A DNA stretch of 38,320 nucleotides. Origin: a virus. Under the pieces are notes generated by a model, which was not told the DNA's origin, made no database searches, and saw only the letters and a program-made list of their open reading frames with translations. The stretch's first letter is position 1. Each line of letters begins with the position of its first letter. The position numbers were made by a program, and so were the translations under genes. Below are positions 15,270-22,148 of the stretch, piece after piece. The stretch is taken from positions 1-38,320 of IMG/VR virus record IMGVR_UViG_3300049491_000927. The stretch is one strand, 5' to 3'.

Positions 15270-16906
15270 TTGAGTAAGCTGCTCAAACCTTTCTTTGCCT
15301 TGGTAACTTTTTTGGCCGGTGTTTTAGCAATAGAGGCCTGCAGCTCTCGCTTTCGCTTATCTGCATTTTGCTTTCTTTTTATGGCCGCCTGCTCTTGCTC
15401 ATTCCATATATCTGTTACAGGAACATCGAATTCACGAGCAATATCTGCTAGCAAAAAGCCTGCAGTAGAATCATGCATAGTTGACGCGCTATAATTGGTT
15501 ATAGCAATTTGCCGTACCATAAAACTCAACTGGTGAGGACTCATCTGCTTGAAATAGGTTGCCAGTTCACTATCTCTTTTTATCTTGTTAAGTCCAAACT
15601 TTGAATCGATTTCTTGTCGAGTAGTATAACCGGCAGCATCATAAATGATCTTTGCAATCATTCCCTTTTCTGCAAAGCCGTAATTGTGACGATCGATTTC
15701 AATCTGATTAAAAGTTTTACTTTCTTTTGCCAGCTCGATGGTACGGGTATAGATCTTCTCCTTATCCAATTCCTTCGCTCTCTCTAGCCGCTCATTGATT
15801 CTAGCGATGGCTTCTTTGGCATCAACCTTCTCAGGCGTTTGTGACTTGGCTTTTTTTGAAGCGGTATTGCTGTACACTGTTGCCCGGTGGCCGACTTCAT
15901 CACCATTCACATAAATGCCCTTCATCTTTGCATGAGAATTGTTCCAGGTATTGAAGTCGCTTTCGGTAAGGAGCTTGATTTTGTTTTCCTTCAATATCTT
16001 GTCTATGCGTGGATCCACCTTATCGCCTCTGCGTGATTGAAGAAATACCAAGTCGGGCTCCTTATCAATCATCACTTCCAGTTGTGATATCATAAACTGG
16101 AGCCGCTTAGCCATGAAACACTTTCGATCAAAGCAGCGGTCCTTTTCTTTTACATCGGCAAACAGTTGATTAGCGCCCGATCGCTTTGGGCATGTGGAGC
16201 ATGGTCCTGCCTTTGGTATTAGGTTGGTATCGTCTTTTGGGAAAGCTGCAGTACCGAGATTGCAGATTACAGCGGCATTGATAAACTCTTCCAGATTAGA
16301 AACTGTATTGTAAAAACGAACCTTTTTACCTTCCCTTTGAAGCCATTGTGTGCAGCGCTCAATGGCTTTCTTCTGATCGTCCGGAGTGAGTCTGGCCAAT
16401 AGCAAGGCATGCCCTATGGTCATGATGCCCTCAAAGAAATCCTTCTTAGCATCGGCAATCAGATCATTAAGCTTTAGTCTTGTTTGAATGTAGTGCTCAG
16501 TTTTTCCGAATTTTAAGGCTAATTCAGAAATGGTATTGGCCTTATCTTTATCAAACAGATACTTGTAGGCATGAGCCTCCCTGAGTGGATGAACGTCTTT
16601 GCGCTGTAAGTTTTCAGTAACCTGCAAGGCGAATGCCTCTTCGTTTGTCAGCTCTCGAACAGTAGCCGGCACTGTCGACAAAGCTGCATACCCACTGGCA
16701 CGATATCTACGCTCACCACATACAAGTTCATACTTCTTTCCATCGGCCAGTGGCCGTACCAAGATAGGCTGAATGACTCCATGCTCTCGGATGGAATCAG
16801 TCAGCTCCTTTAGCGCATCCTGAGTGAGATCATTTTCATCGCGAAACATTTCGTTGGACTTGCTTACAACTATTGCATCAAGTCGAATGTCTAAGTGCTT
16901 AGCCAT
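15266..16906 (-). CDS. ParB/RepB/Spo0J-family protein with cysteine cluster
   Basis: The 546-aa protein has the ParB nuclease-like N-terminal domain with GERRYRA at 64-70 and ENLQRKDVHPLREA at 98-111, followed by a helix-turn-helix (about 125-147, TISELALKFGKTEHYIQTRL). Four cysteines (236, 239, 258, 263; CSTC and CFDRKC) may bind zinc, as in the Bacteroidota ParB-like group. A long charged C-terminal part ends in a Lys-rich tail. No ParA is in the window, so a plasmid-style segregation pair is not supported. A DNA-binding role in replication or regulation is as likely. It starts 10 bases after the 77-aa gene. Confidence 0.9.
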   Translation of the reverse strand: MAKHLDIRLDAIVVSKSNEMFRDENDLTQDALKELTDSIREHGVIQPILVRPLADGKKYELVCGERRYRASGYAALSTVPATVRELTNEEAFALQVTENLQRKDVHPLREAHAYKYLFDKDKANTISELALKFGKTEHYIQTRLKLNDLIADAKKDFFEGIMTIGHALLLARLTPDDQKKAIERCTQWLQREGKKVRFYNTVSNLEEFINAAVICNLGTAAFPKDDTNLIPKAGPCSTCPKRSGANQLFADVKEKDRCFDRKCFMAKRLQFMISQLEVMIDKEPDLVFLQSRRGDKVDPRIDKILKENKIKLLTESDFNTWNNSHAKMKGIYVNGDEVGHRATVYSNTASKKAKSQTPEKVDAKEAIARINERLERAKELDKEKIYTRTIELAKESKTFNQIEIDRHNYGFAEKGMIAKIIYDAAGYTTRQEIDSKFGLNKIKRDSELATYFKQMSPHQLSFMVRQIAITNYSASTMHDSTAGFLLADIAREFDVPVTDIWNEQEQAAIKRKQNADKRKRELQASIAKTPAKKVTKAKKGLSSLLK

Positions 16907-16915
16907 TTTAAGGGA

Positions 16916-17149
16916 TTAGTTTAGTTTTCCTTGTTCTTTGCCCATTACTTCCATGTTCTTTTTGCCACCGGCTCTGAAGAAGTCAACTTCTGTTTTTACA
17001 GAATTGACTATTACTGTTCCAAGGCTAGCAATCGCTTTTGCCTTGTCAATAGTTCGCTTACGCGCAGCGGGGTCTTTCTCTTCCATGTCTTGCAGCTCTT
17101 CGATAGCAGAGAACATGTGGTTTCTTAAATCTTCAATCGTGTTTTTCAT
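16916..17149 (-). CDS. Hypothetical helical protein upstream of ParB (77 aa)
   Basis: The 77-aa product is helical and charged (EDLRNHMFSAIEELQDMEEK, then RTIDKAKAIASLGTVIVNS). It is a common type of small early phage protein seen beside ParB-like genes in Bacteroidota phages; no function is assigned. It overlaps the HNH endonuclease 3' end by 17 bases and precedes ParB by 9 bases. Confidence 0.65.
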   Translation of the reverse strand: MKNTIEDLRNHMFSAIEELQDMEEKDPAARKRTIDKAKAIASLGTVIVNSVKTEVDFFRAGGKKNMEVMGKEQGKLN

Positions 17150-17786
17150 AGGTTTTGATTTTACTTTTTAACTTTCCAATAGTGCGTATTGCTTGTTTGA
17201 TCTCTGCAGGATATCTGTGTATGGTATTCTCAATCATTTGATTTTGTCGATCTACCATATATAAATTTTCAATCACACAATTCAGTGAGTTCTTATCCTT
17301 AAATTGAATGTTATAACCTTTGGGGATAGGACCGTAATTCTTTTCCCAGACTACCCGATGCAACTCGCGCCAGTAACCCATGGATATTCTAATCCATTGA
17401 TAACATCTTCCTTTGCTATCCTTACGAACACTGATAGTACCATCCTTTTCTTTCGTGTTATGGGGTTTGCTACCCTTTTGGAATCGTGTATGCTTGGTCT
17501 TTTCAATTGATTCAGCAGTCATATATTCAATTTGCTTTTTGCCCTTGTTAAGAGGAACATGACCCTTCTTGAATACTGTACCACCACCTAATTTGCTGCC
17601 TGGTGTAATCCTTCCACAAAATGGAGAGGCAAGGAACTCCGCTGATTTTTTTAATTTAAAGACGAAAGCAGCTCCATAAATTGACTCTTTAGTTCTCCCC
17701 AAATGAGCTATTAACTTGTGCATTGGAGTATTTGCATAGTTTAGTTTTAACCAATCAATTTCTTCACGTGTCCAAATCTTTCTCAT
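17133..17786 (-). CDS. HNH homing-type endonuclease
   Basis: The 217-aa protein has an N-terminal HTH-like part (WTREEIDWLKLNYA...LGRTKESIYG, about 5-37), two repeats of a basic NUMOD-like type (FKKGHVPLNKGKK at 72-84 and FQKGSKPHNTKEK at 102-114), and an HNH nuclease core at about 125-185: WRELHRVVWEKNYG with His143, IPKGYNIQFKDKN and NCVIENLYMV. This is the layout of free-standing phage homing endonucleases. It overlaps the next gene by 17 bases and may be a mobile insertion in the early operon. No intron or intein is seen nearby. Confidence 0.9.
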   Translation of the reverse strand: MRKIWTREEIDWLKLNYANTPMHKLIAHLGRTKESIYGAAFVFKLKKSAEFLASPFCGRITPGSKLGGGTVFKKGHVPLNKGKKQIEYMTAESIEKTKHTRFQKGSKPHNTKEKDGTISVRKDSKGRCYQWIRISMGYWRELHRVVWEKNYGPIPKGYNIQFKDKNSLNCVIENLYMVDRQNQMIENTIHRYPAEIKQAIRTIGKLKSKIKTYEKHD

Positions 17787-17813
17787 CTTTTGTTTTGGCT
17801 TTGGTAAAAATAT

Positions 17814-18062
17814 TTAAAGTGGATGCGCGACTGGTTTGGTCAGATCAGCAACACGTTGGCGCAGATCTCGCGCTGTTTGATTTAGTTTTCTATTGCGCTC
17901 TTTCAACATGCGCAACTTGGCACGAGACTCGCGCAGCATGGCGATGTTGGTTGCGTTTTGTGCATAGATCAAATCGGCCTTGTCGCCAATCGTGTAGATT
18001 GCTTTGATCAGCTCTTTTCGTGGGAGCTTCTCATATTCTGTTTGTAGGAATCTTTTGCCCAT
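17814..18062 (-). CDS. Hypothetical coiled-coil protein (82 aa)
   Basis: The 82-aa product is almost wholly helical, with Arg/Leu heptads (AMLRESRAKLRMLKERNRKL) that suggest a coiled coil or DNA-binding helix. It is not recognised. It lies 6 bases after the 68-aa gene and 27 bases before the HNH gene. Confidence 0.65.
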   Translation of the reverse strand: MGKRFLQTEYEKLPRKELIKAIYTIGDKADLIYAQNATNIAMLRESRAKLRMLKERNRKLNQTARDLRQRVADLTKPVAHPL

Positions 18063-18068
18063 TAGTTT

Positions 18069-18275
18069 TCAAATTCGTTGTTTAACTAAGTGACCCAATC
18101 CTAATTTTATTGCGCATCCAAAATCTTCACAAGCAGGATGTCCATCGCATTGCGCACATTCCTGAAAATCATCCTCATCTTCATCATCCGTATCCGGATA
18201 ACCACAAGCGGCACAGCATTCAGCGGCCATCTCTTCGATGGTCCACACTTCGTTACAGTTAGGGCATCGTGTCAT
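18069..18275 (-). CDS. Small zinc-ribbon-like protein (68 aa)
   Basis: Cysteine pairs CPNC and CCAAC are followed by an acidic run (DTDDEDEDDF) and further cysteines (ECAQCDGHPACEDFGC). That is eight or more cysteines in 68 residues. A two-zinc ribbon is likely, perhaps a protein- or nucleic-acid-binding adaptor. It sits in the tightly packed early operon, 6 bases from each neighbour. Confidence 0.7.
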   Translation of the reverse strand: MTRCPNCNEVWTIEEMAAECCAACGYPDTDDEDEDDFQECAQCDGHPACEDFGCAIKLGLGHLVKQRI

Positions 18276-18281
18276 ATAGTT

Positions 18282-18692
18282 TTAGATTTTAGTGAAATGC
18301 TTTAACAGGGTACTCTCTTTGATGATGATGCGGCAGCAATACTTGCCGAGTACAAAGAGCCGGCAGCTGTATTCGTTTACATCGCGCTCTACTACCTGCA
18401 GCACCAATGCATTAACTAAAGCATGCCGATAGCGATCGCCACCAGCGACTTTGTAATCAGGCTGGCCATAAGTTAATTTTTCGATCTCCCATTTGTAGCT
18501 AACCGGCAGGCGATAAGTTACCTCGCGCAAGATCATATCATGATCTTTTAAGAGTTGATCTAGTGATACACTTTCACCATCATCAGCGGTAATTCTTTTA
18601 CCTGTTCGCTTAGCAATTTCAATAGCTCGGCAACTGTTGGTATAGATATCTAGCAGATCTCGATCGCTGCAGGTGTTGATTAGAATAGACAT
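18282..18692 (-). CDS. Hypothetical early protein (136 aa)
   Basis: The protein is not recognised. It has a helical first half (DLLDIYTNSCRAIEIAKRTG) and a mixed second half with CCRIIIKESTLLKHFTKI. Its ATG lies inside the 3' end of the 56-aa gene (13-base overlap), as is usual in this operon. Confidence 0.6.
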   Translation of the reverse strand: MSILINTCSDRDLLDIYTNSCRAIEIAKRTGKRITADDGESVSLDQLLKDHDMILREVTYRLPVSYKWEIEKLTYGQPDYKVAGGDRYRHALVNALVLQVVERDVNEYSCRLFVLGKYCCRIIIKESTLLKHFTKI

Positions 18693-18850
18693 GGTTGAAT
18701 AGGTTTATGTTGTTTACTCTGTTCTAGATCGGCTTTATGCTTTAGCTTTTTTACTCGCTTGCGATACACGCTTAACTGATATGCGCTGACGTACACTTTA
18801 CGTTTGGCTATTTCCTGCTGCAGCTCTTTCAGTTCTTCGGTGGCGGTCAT
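18680..18850 (-). CDS. Small basic helical protein (56 aa)
   Basis: A 56-codon frame fills the space between its neighbours: its ATG is 2 bases after the 109-aa stop and its stop overlaps the start of the 136-aa gene. The sequence (MTATEELKELQQEIAKRKVY, later YRKRVKKLKHKADL) is basic and helical. Position and overlap support it; no function is known. Confidence 0.6.
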   Translation of the reverse strand: MTATEELKELQQEIAKRKVYVSAYQLSVYRKRVKKLKHKADLEQSKQHKPIQPCLF

Positions 18851-18852
18851 GG

Positions 18853-19182
18853 CTAAATGATTTGCTCGGTTTCGCTTCTCCGTCTGGTGCGCGTGCGGCT
18901 TGGCTTACGTACTTCTACATCATCTCCACAGATTTGCATGTAGCTAAACAGTGTGGCAAAGGCTACCGATAGCAAGCGATTAGCTATGCGGAAATCTTTG
19001 ATGCGCTTGATGAGCGTATCGGCATTGATGGCTTGCATGCTATCAGCTTCGGCCTTGCTGATCAGTTTAGTAGACAGCGCATTTTCAATATGCTTCTTGC
19101 TGGTTTCAAAGCGGCCCAGTATGTGATCGAACAAATAGTCGATCTGGCTACGGTTAAGAATTCGTGCGCGCTGTGCTTGCAT
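18853..19182 (-). CDS. Hypothetical early protein (109 aa)
   Basis: The 109-aa product is helical (DYLFDHILGRFETSKKHIEN) and ends in a very basic tail (RKPSRTRTRRRSET) that could bind nucleic acid. It overlaps the 3' end of the 76-aa gene by 29 bases. Not recognised. Confidence 0.6.
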   Translation of the reverse strand: MQAQRARILNRSQIDYLFDHILGRFETSKKHIENALSTKLISKAEADSMQAINADTLIKRIKDFRIANRLLSVAFATLFSYMQICGDDVEVRKPSRTRTRRRSETEQII

Positions 19183-19384
19183 GGCTTGTTTGGTTTAACT
19201 CAGGCACGAATGAATTAGCAGACTCGTAATGAAAGCTTTTGCAAAGGCTTTCGCAGTGGCAATCAGGGTCGCCACACAAGGATTTGTACTCGGCTTTTAC
19301 GCCCCATTTTTCGGCAAACTTGTCAGCTTCCACTTTATCGTGAAACTGATATGTTTTCATTCGAGAAATTTCAACTACGTACAT
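19154..19384 (-). CDS. Hypothetical early protein with Cys/His cluster (76 aa)
   Basis: The 76-aa product has a small alpha/beta look (MKTYQFHDKVEADKFAEKWG) and a CGDPDCHCESLC cluster (about 37-48) that may bind metal. A start at Met9 is possible. It follows the antirepressor gene by 4 bases. Not recognised. Confidence 0.55.
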   Translation of the reverse strand: MYVVEISRMKTYQFHDKVEADKFAEKWGVKAEYKSLCGDPDCHCESLCKSFHYESANSFVPELNQTSHASTARTNS

Positions 19385-19388
19385 AGCT

Positions 19389-19919
19389 TTAAGAAAATAG
19401 TGGTAGTTGATTTTGGGCGATCTGTTGATCGAGTTCTTTCAGCCCGGCATTGCACAAGCGAATGATTTTCTCTAGCTCGTATGCCTTTTGTCCCTCAGGC
19501 ATGGTGCGAATGGCAGCCACGAGCTTATCGTGCTCGAGCTTGCTCTGTGTTTTTTTGCCGATCAGGGTTTCGCGACTGGTGATTTTGCCGTGGAAGTGTT
19601 CGAACAAAAGGTTGTAGCACTCGCGCTTGTATTGTAGCAACTGAGGGCTATCGCTGCGAATACTGAAAAGCCAGCCGTAGATGTATCGTTCAGGCAGACT
19701 GACCATTTTGCGGAGCTTGTTATCAGCTCCAACCATATGCTGGTTAGCATACAGTTGACCTAAAATGCTATCAGCTTTTATGTTTTGATACTGACGGTCA
19801 AAGTTGACATTGAGAGCCTCGCAAATTGGCTTGATGGCGATCCAGTACTGGCCGTCCTTAGCAAGGAAGTAGATCACCTTGCCATTAAATTCTAAAAACT
19901 TGTCGGTAGTCTGTTGCAT
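19389..19919 (-). CDS. P22-type antirepressor N-terminal domain protein
   Basis: The first 110 residues fit the P22 antirepressor N-terminal domain: FNGKVIYFLAKDGQYWIAIK, CEALNVNFDRQYQNIKADS and LPERYIYGWLFSI. Phage antirepressors relieve the lysogenic repressor. The C-terminal third is a helical oligomerisation-like part instead of a second DNA- or repressor-binding domain. It is the second gene of the leftward early operon, directly opposite the repressor, which supports the role. The 71-base gap to the HTH gene holds one TTGTTAC (19944-19950) and no gene. Confidence 0.85.
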   Translation of the reverse strand: MQQTTDKFLEFNGKVIYFLAKDGQYWIAIKPICEALNVNFDRQYQNIKADSILGQLYANQHMVGADNKLRKMVSLPERYIYGWLFSIRSDSPQLLQYKRECYNLLFEHFHGKITSRETLIGKKTQSKLEHDKLVAAIRTMPEGQKAYELEKIIRLCNAGLKELDQQIAQNQLPLFS

Positions 19920-19990
19920 GATGTAAGGTTTTGTGCGTGTTGGTTGTTACAAGGATTTGATGTGGAACCTAATTGGTAAGTCAATGTTGG

Positions 19991-20263
19991 CTAGGCTTGC
20001 GATAATTGCTTCATGATTCGATTGACGCGCTTATTGGTTTCCTTGGCCTCTTTCTTGCGGGTAATCGCTAGCTCTGCAATAGCCAACACTACTGGATTAT
20101 CCATGTTGGACTTACCTTTTTCTACACCGCGAAGTTTACGCCATTCGCGATACACGGTATCATTGCTGCACTCGCATTCGCGGGCAATTCGGTTGGCTTC
20201 ATTTAGGCCAATGGATGGTAGATACAATAGAATTTCAGCACGGGTACTTTCCGAGATTTGCAT
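19991..20263 (-). CDS. HTH regulator, first gene of early operon (90 aa)
   Basis: I use the ATG at 20263 (MQISESTRAEILLYLPSIGL). A longer version would begin with TTG at 20293 and run into the operator. The protein has a helix-turn-helix-like part (LNEANRIARECECSNDTVYR, about 19-38) and a basic C-terminal helix (RKKEAKETNKRVNRIMKQL). As the first gene opposite the repressor it may be a Cro-like or other early regulator; the exact type is unclear. Confidence 0.7.
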   Translation of the reverse strand: MQISESTRAEILLYLPSIGLNEANRIARECECSNDTVYREWRKLRGVEKGKSNMDNPVVLAIAELAITRKKEAKETNKRVNRIMKQLSQA

Positions 20264-20295
20264 ATATTTGAATATGTTTGAATTACTCTGCAATG

Positions 20296-20315
20296 GTCAT
20301 AAAGTATTTTATGAC
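20296..20315. promoter_or_regulatory. Palindromic operator in the lysogeny switch
   Basis: GTCATAAA and TTTATGAC form perfect 8-base arms around a 4-base centre, between the divergent HTH regulator (start 20263) and repressor (start 20342). A half site TTTATGAT overlaps the repressor start (20338-20345), and CATAT/ATATG arms flank 20261-20276. This is the expected place for repressor or Cro binding. Confidence 0.75.
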
Positions 20316-20341
20316 TTGCAAGTATTTCCGTTAAATATTTT

Positions 20342-20686
20342 ATGATTGTGAGGCAACTATCTGATATTCTGATAGAAAAAGTTAAAAAGGTTGGCGGGAA
20401 AGCTGAGCTTGGAAGATTGATTGGTGTTACTGGCCCTGCAATTTATCAGTACACAACTGGAATGATGCCTTCATTAACCTTTGCCATTAAGTGGAAAGAG
20501 GCCTTCGGAGAAAACTTGATTGATCTAATGTTTGACGAGCCAGTTAATCAAGTTGCCGAATCAGAGCCTGAGTATGGCACGAAAGATGAAGTATTGAAGG
20601 AACTGGTAGAATCGCAAAAGGAAACTATTCTGCTCTTGAAAAAAGAAATCAAGCGGCTGAATGAAAAAGGGAAGAAAGCTAAGTGA
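20342..20686 (+). CDS. CI-like lysogeny repressor (114 aa)
   Basis: The 114-aa protein has an N-terminal XRE-type helix-turn-helix (GGKAELGRLIGVTGPAIYQY, 18-37) and a C-terminal Lys/Glu/Leu coiled coil (about 82-110) that probably dimerises it. There is no LexA-type autocleavage domain, so control may come from the antirepressor at 19389. It is the first gene of the rightward operon and the next gene starts inside its 3' end. Its start overlaps an operator half site. Confidence 0.82.
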   Translation: MIVRQLSDILIEKVKKVGGKAELGRLIGVTGPAIYQYTTGMMPSLTFAIKWKEAFGENLIDLMFDEPVNQVAESEPEYGTKDEVLKELVESQKETILLLKKEIKRLNEKGKKAK

Positions 20687-20888
20687 GCTCATCCACAACA
20701 AGAACTATACAGAGCTGGCGGATGCACTCGAAGATCTGAGGCTGGAGTATCAGATGGAGCGCACGCGCAATGAGCTGAGCAGGCGTGTAGTAAGTGAGCA
20801 TAACTACTACCTGAATGAGTTGGAGCTGGCTGAACTATACAACATGATTTTAATAATAGAGGATATACTTAATCAACGAGAACCATGA
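20661..20888 (+). CDS. Hypothetical helical protein in lysogeny operon (75 aa)
   Basis: The 75-aa product is helical and charged (ELADALEDLRLEYQMERTRN, then ELELAELYNMILIIEDIL). It starts 26 bases before the repressor stop and its stop overlaps the next ATG, so it is a member of the operon. Not recognised. Confidence 0.6.
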   Translation: MKKGRKLSELIHNKNYTELADALEDLRLEYQMERTRNELSRRVVSEHNYYLNELELAELYNMILIIEDILNQREP

Positions 20889-21166
20889 GCAAGAAAATCA
20901 GCAAAGAAGAATTCGACAAAGAAACAAAGCGCTACAAAGAAAAGCATCCGGATGGTACCCATGGAGTAACGATGGACCGTGCGAGCTTTGAGCGCATACT
21001 GGCGCACCCGGGTGTAACACACGTGCACCTTGCCAATGCTCTTGATGATGCCGGCAAGCATACGCTGGCCGCCATTGGTATGGATGCTAAAGGTAATTTG
21101 ATTGCCGCCACTGCAGAGAATCGTGGTGGACTTTGCCCACCTAACTGTCCGCCCACTACAGCATAA
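20885..21166 (+). CDS. Hypothetical protein in lysogeny operon (93 aa)
   Basis: The 93-aa product starts with a Lys/Glu-rich helix, then a VTMDRASFERILAHPGVTHV segment and a C-terminal part ending CPPNCPPTTA. Similar short proteins occur in Bacteroidota genomes beside the type of membrane protein that follows here. No function is known. ATGA overlap with the upstream gene and overlap at the downstream ATG. Confidence 0.55.
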   Translation: MSKKISKEEFDKETKRYKEKHPDGTHGVTMDRASFERILAHPGVTHVHLANALDDAGKHTLAAIGMDAKGNLIAATAENRGGLCPPNCPPTTA

Positions 21167-21750
21167 TGAGTGAGGCCATGGTAACAGCTGGGCAGTACAG
21201 TGTGGCGGTGCCACTGGCAGTAGGACTATGGCGATCGGATAAGATGCCGCTGCACTTCCGTTGGCTTGTAGCTTTGCTAGGCTTGTGGCTTGTAACTGAA
21301 ACAGTTCTATATCTCATGCGCCATGCGGGCCTGCAAAATCTGTGGGTGAGCTATGTGCTTTCGGTAGGCGAGCTGATATTGATCATGCCACTATTTGCAA
21401 AGCTGGTATCAGGTGTGCCGGTGCGGTGGCTTTGTGTAGGTGGCGTGGTGATCACTGCTGTAGAGTTTGTGTTGGGTGGAGCTGCCAACAGTATTAGTCT
21501 GCTGTATGAGTGTATGCTAGTTGTAGTGCTTTGCTTGCTGGCCTTGCGGCAGATGGTGAACGGATCTCTGCCATGGAAGTACGCTTGGATAGTTGCGGCT
21601 TTGCTATTGCTATTCATGGGCAGCGCAGTGTACTACACTTCGTTTCTTCGCCCGGACAATATGGAGCTATTGCACAAGCTGAGCGATGCGCACACGGTAT
21701 TGTTGTTTGTTTCGTACAGCATTTTAACCATAGGCCTGTGGAAGTTATAG
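21166..21750 (+). CDS. Multi-pass membrane protein of lysogeny operon (194 aa)
   Basis: The 194-aa protein has about six hydrophobic segments (for example residues 30-48, 60-80, 84-105 and 112-130) with few charges between. It is expressed with the repressor, so lysogenic conversion or superinfection exclusion is a fair guess. Membrane proteins of this type are also found beside sensor kinases in Bacteroidota, so it may be a host-derived pair with the next gene. No catalytic motif is seen. Confidence 0.7.
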   Translation: MSEAMVTAGQYSVAVPLAVGLWRSDKMPLHFRWLVALLGLWLVTETVLYLMRHAGLQNLWVSYVLSVGELILIMPLFAKLVSGVPVRWLCVGGVVITAVEFVLGGAANSISLLYECMLVVVLCLLALRQMVNGSLPWKYAWIVAALLLLFMGSAVYYTSFLRPDNMELLHKLSDAHTVLLFVSYSILTIGLWKL

Positions 21751-21929
21751 TCTGGTGGGTGTCGCTGGTATTTCCTCTAGTTGTAGTTGGTGCCATTGTG
21801 TGGATAGGAAAAGCCTACTACCGGAGACACCAAAAGGAGCGAGGTGAAAGCGAAAGCTTCCGGCACTTGCTGCAGCGGATAATTGAGGTGAAGAATGAGA
21901 TCATTAGTAGATTGGAAAAGAGGGGATAG
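21738..21929 (+). CDS. Small one-TM protein, possibly a truncated sensor-like N-terminus (63 aa)
   Basis: The frame overlaps the membrane-protein stop by 13 bases. I use the GTG at 21738; a much longer reading of the same frame (from 21510) would lie inside the membrane-protein gene and is rejected. The peptide has one TM (WVSLVFPLVVVGAIVWIG), then a basic, helical cytoplasmic part (YYRRHQKERGESESFRHLLQ) ending at residue 63. This resembles the start of a Bacteroidota membrane sensor kinase but lacks the kinase core. Confidence 0.5.
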   Translation: MEVIVWWVSLVFPLVVVGAIVWIGKAYYRRHQKERGESESFRHLLQRIIEVKNEIISRLEKRG

Positions 21930-21939
21930 GTAATGGTTT

Positions 21940-22122
21940 GCTTTCAAATAGTTTACAGATAACAAAATGAGTTATGGTAAGTAACTGTATAACAGTGTTA
22001 GTAGGTCGTGTTCTTGGTTCCGTCCGGACCGCGAACTTGTGGGGATTGCCAATAAAAAGTGGCAATCCCTTATTGTTTTGCAGGTTTTATCTTCACAATC
22101 ATGCTTTCAAATCGCTTTCAAG
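21940..22122. other. Candidate attP: core dyad with flanking arm-type repeats
   Basis: The stretch 21930-22148 has no gene. It holds an imperfect 27-base dyad (22010-22036, outer GTTC/GAAC, centre near 22023) flanked by direct repeats GCTTTCAAAT at 21940, 22103 and (as CGCTTTCAAG) at 22113. Tyrosine integrases use core dyads plus arm sites beside int. The dyad's CCGTCCGGACC also resembles a tRNA acceptor end. The host site is not available, so this is a candidate only. Confidence 0.4.
22042..22080 (+). terminator. Intrinsic terminator before integrase
   Basis: GGGATTGCC (22042-22050) and GGCAATCCC (22061-22069) form a perfect 9-bp stem with a 10-base loop, followed by TTATTGTTTT. It would stop transcription from the repressor operon before the integrase, so the integrase needs its own promoter or read-through control. 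Confidence 0.75.
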
Positions 22123-22148
22123 AGGTACAATCATTGAACCCACTCAAT

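Noticed and set aside
20264-20293. TTG start at 20293 giving 10 more residues on the HTH regulator
   Set aside because: An ATG at 20263 gives a natural start; the extension would run up to the operator.
21510-21737. Long upstream part of the frame ending at 21929
   Set aside because: It lies wholly inside the 194-aa membrane-protein gene in another frame; only the part from 21738 on is likely to be translated.
22010-22040. Partial tRNA gene at the candidate attP
   Set aside because: CCGTCCGGACC looks like an acceptor end, but there is no proper T-loop (TTCRANT) and no other tRNA arm. No complete tRNA was seen anywhere in the window.
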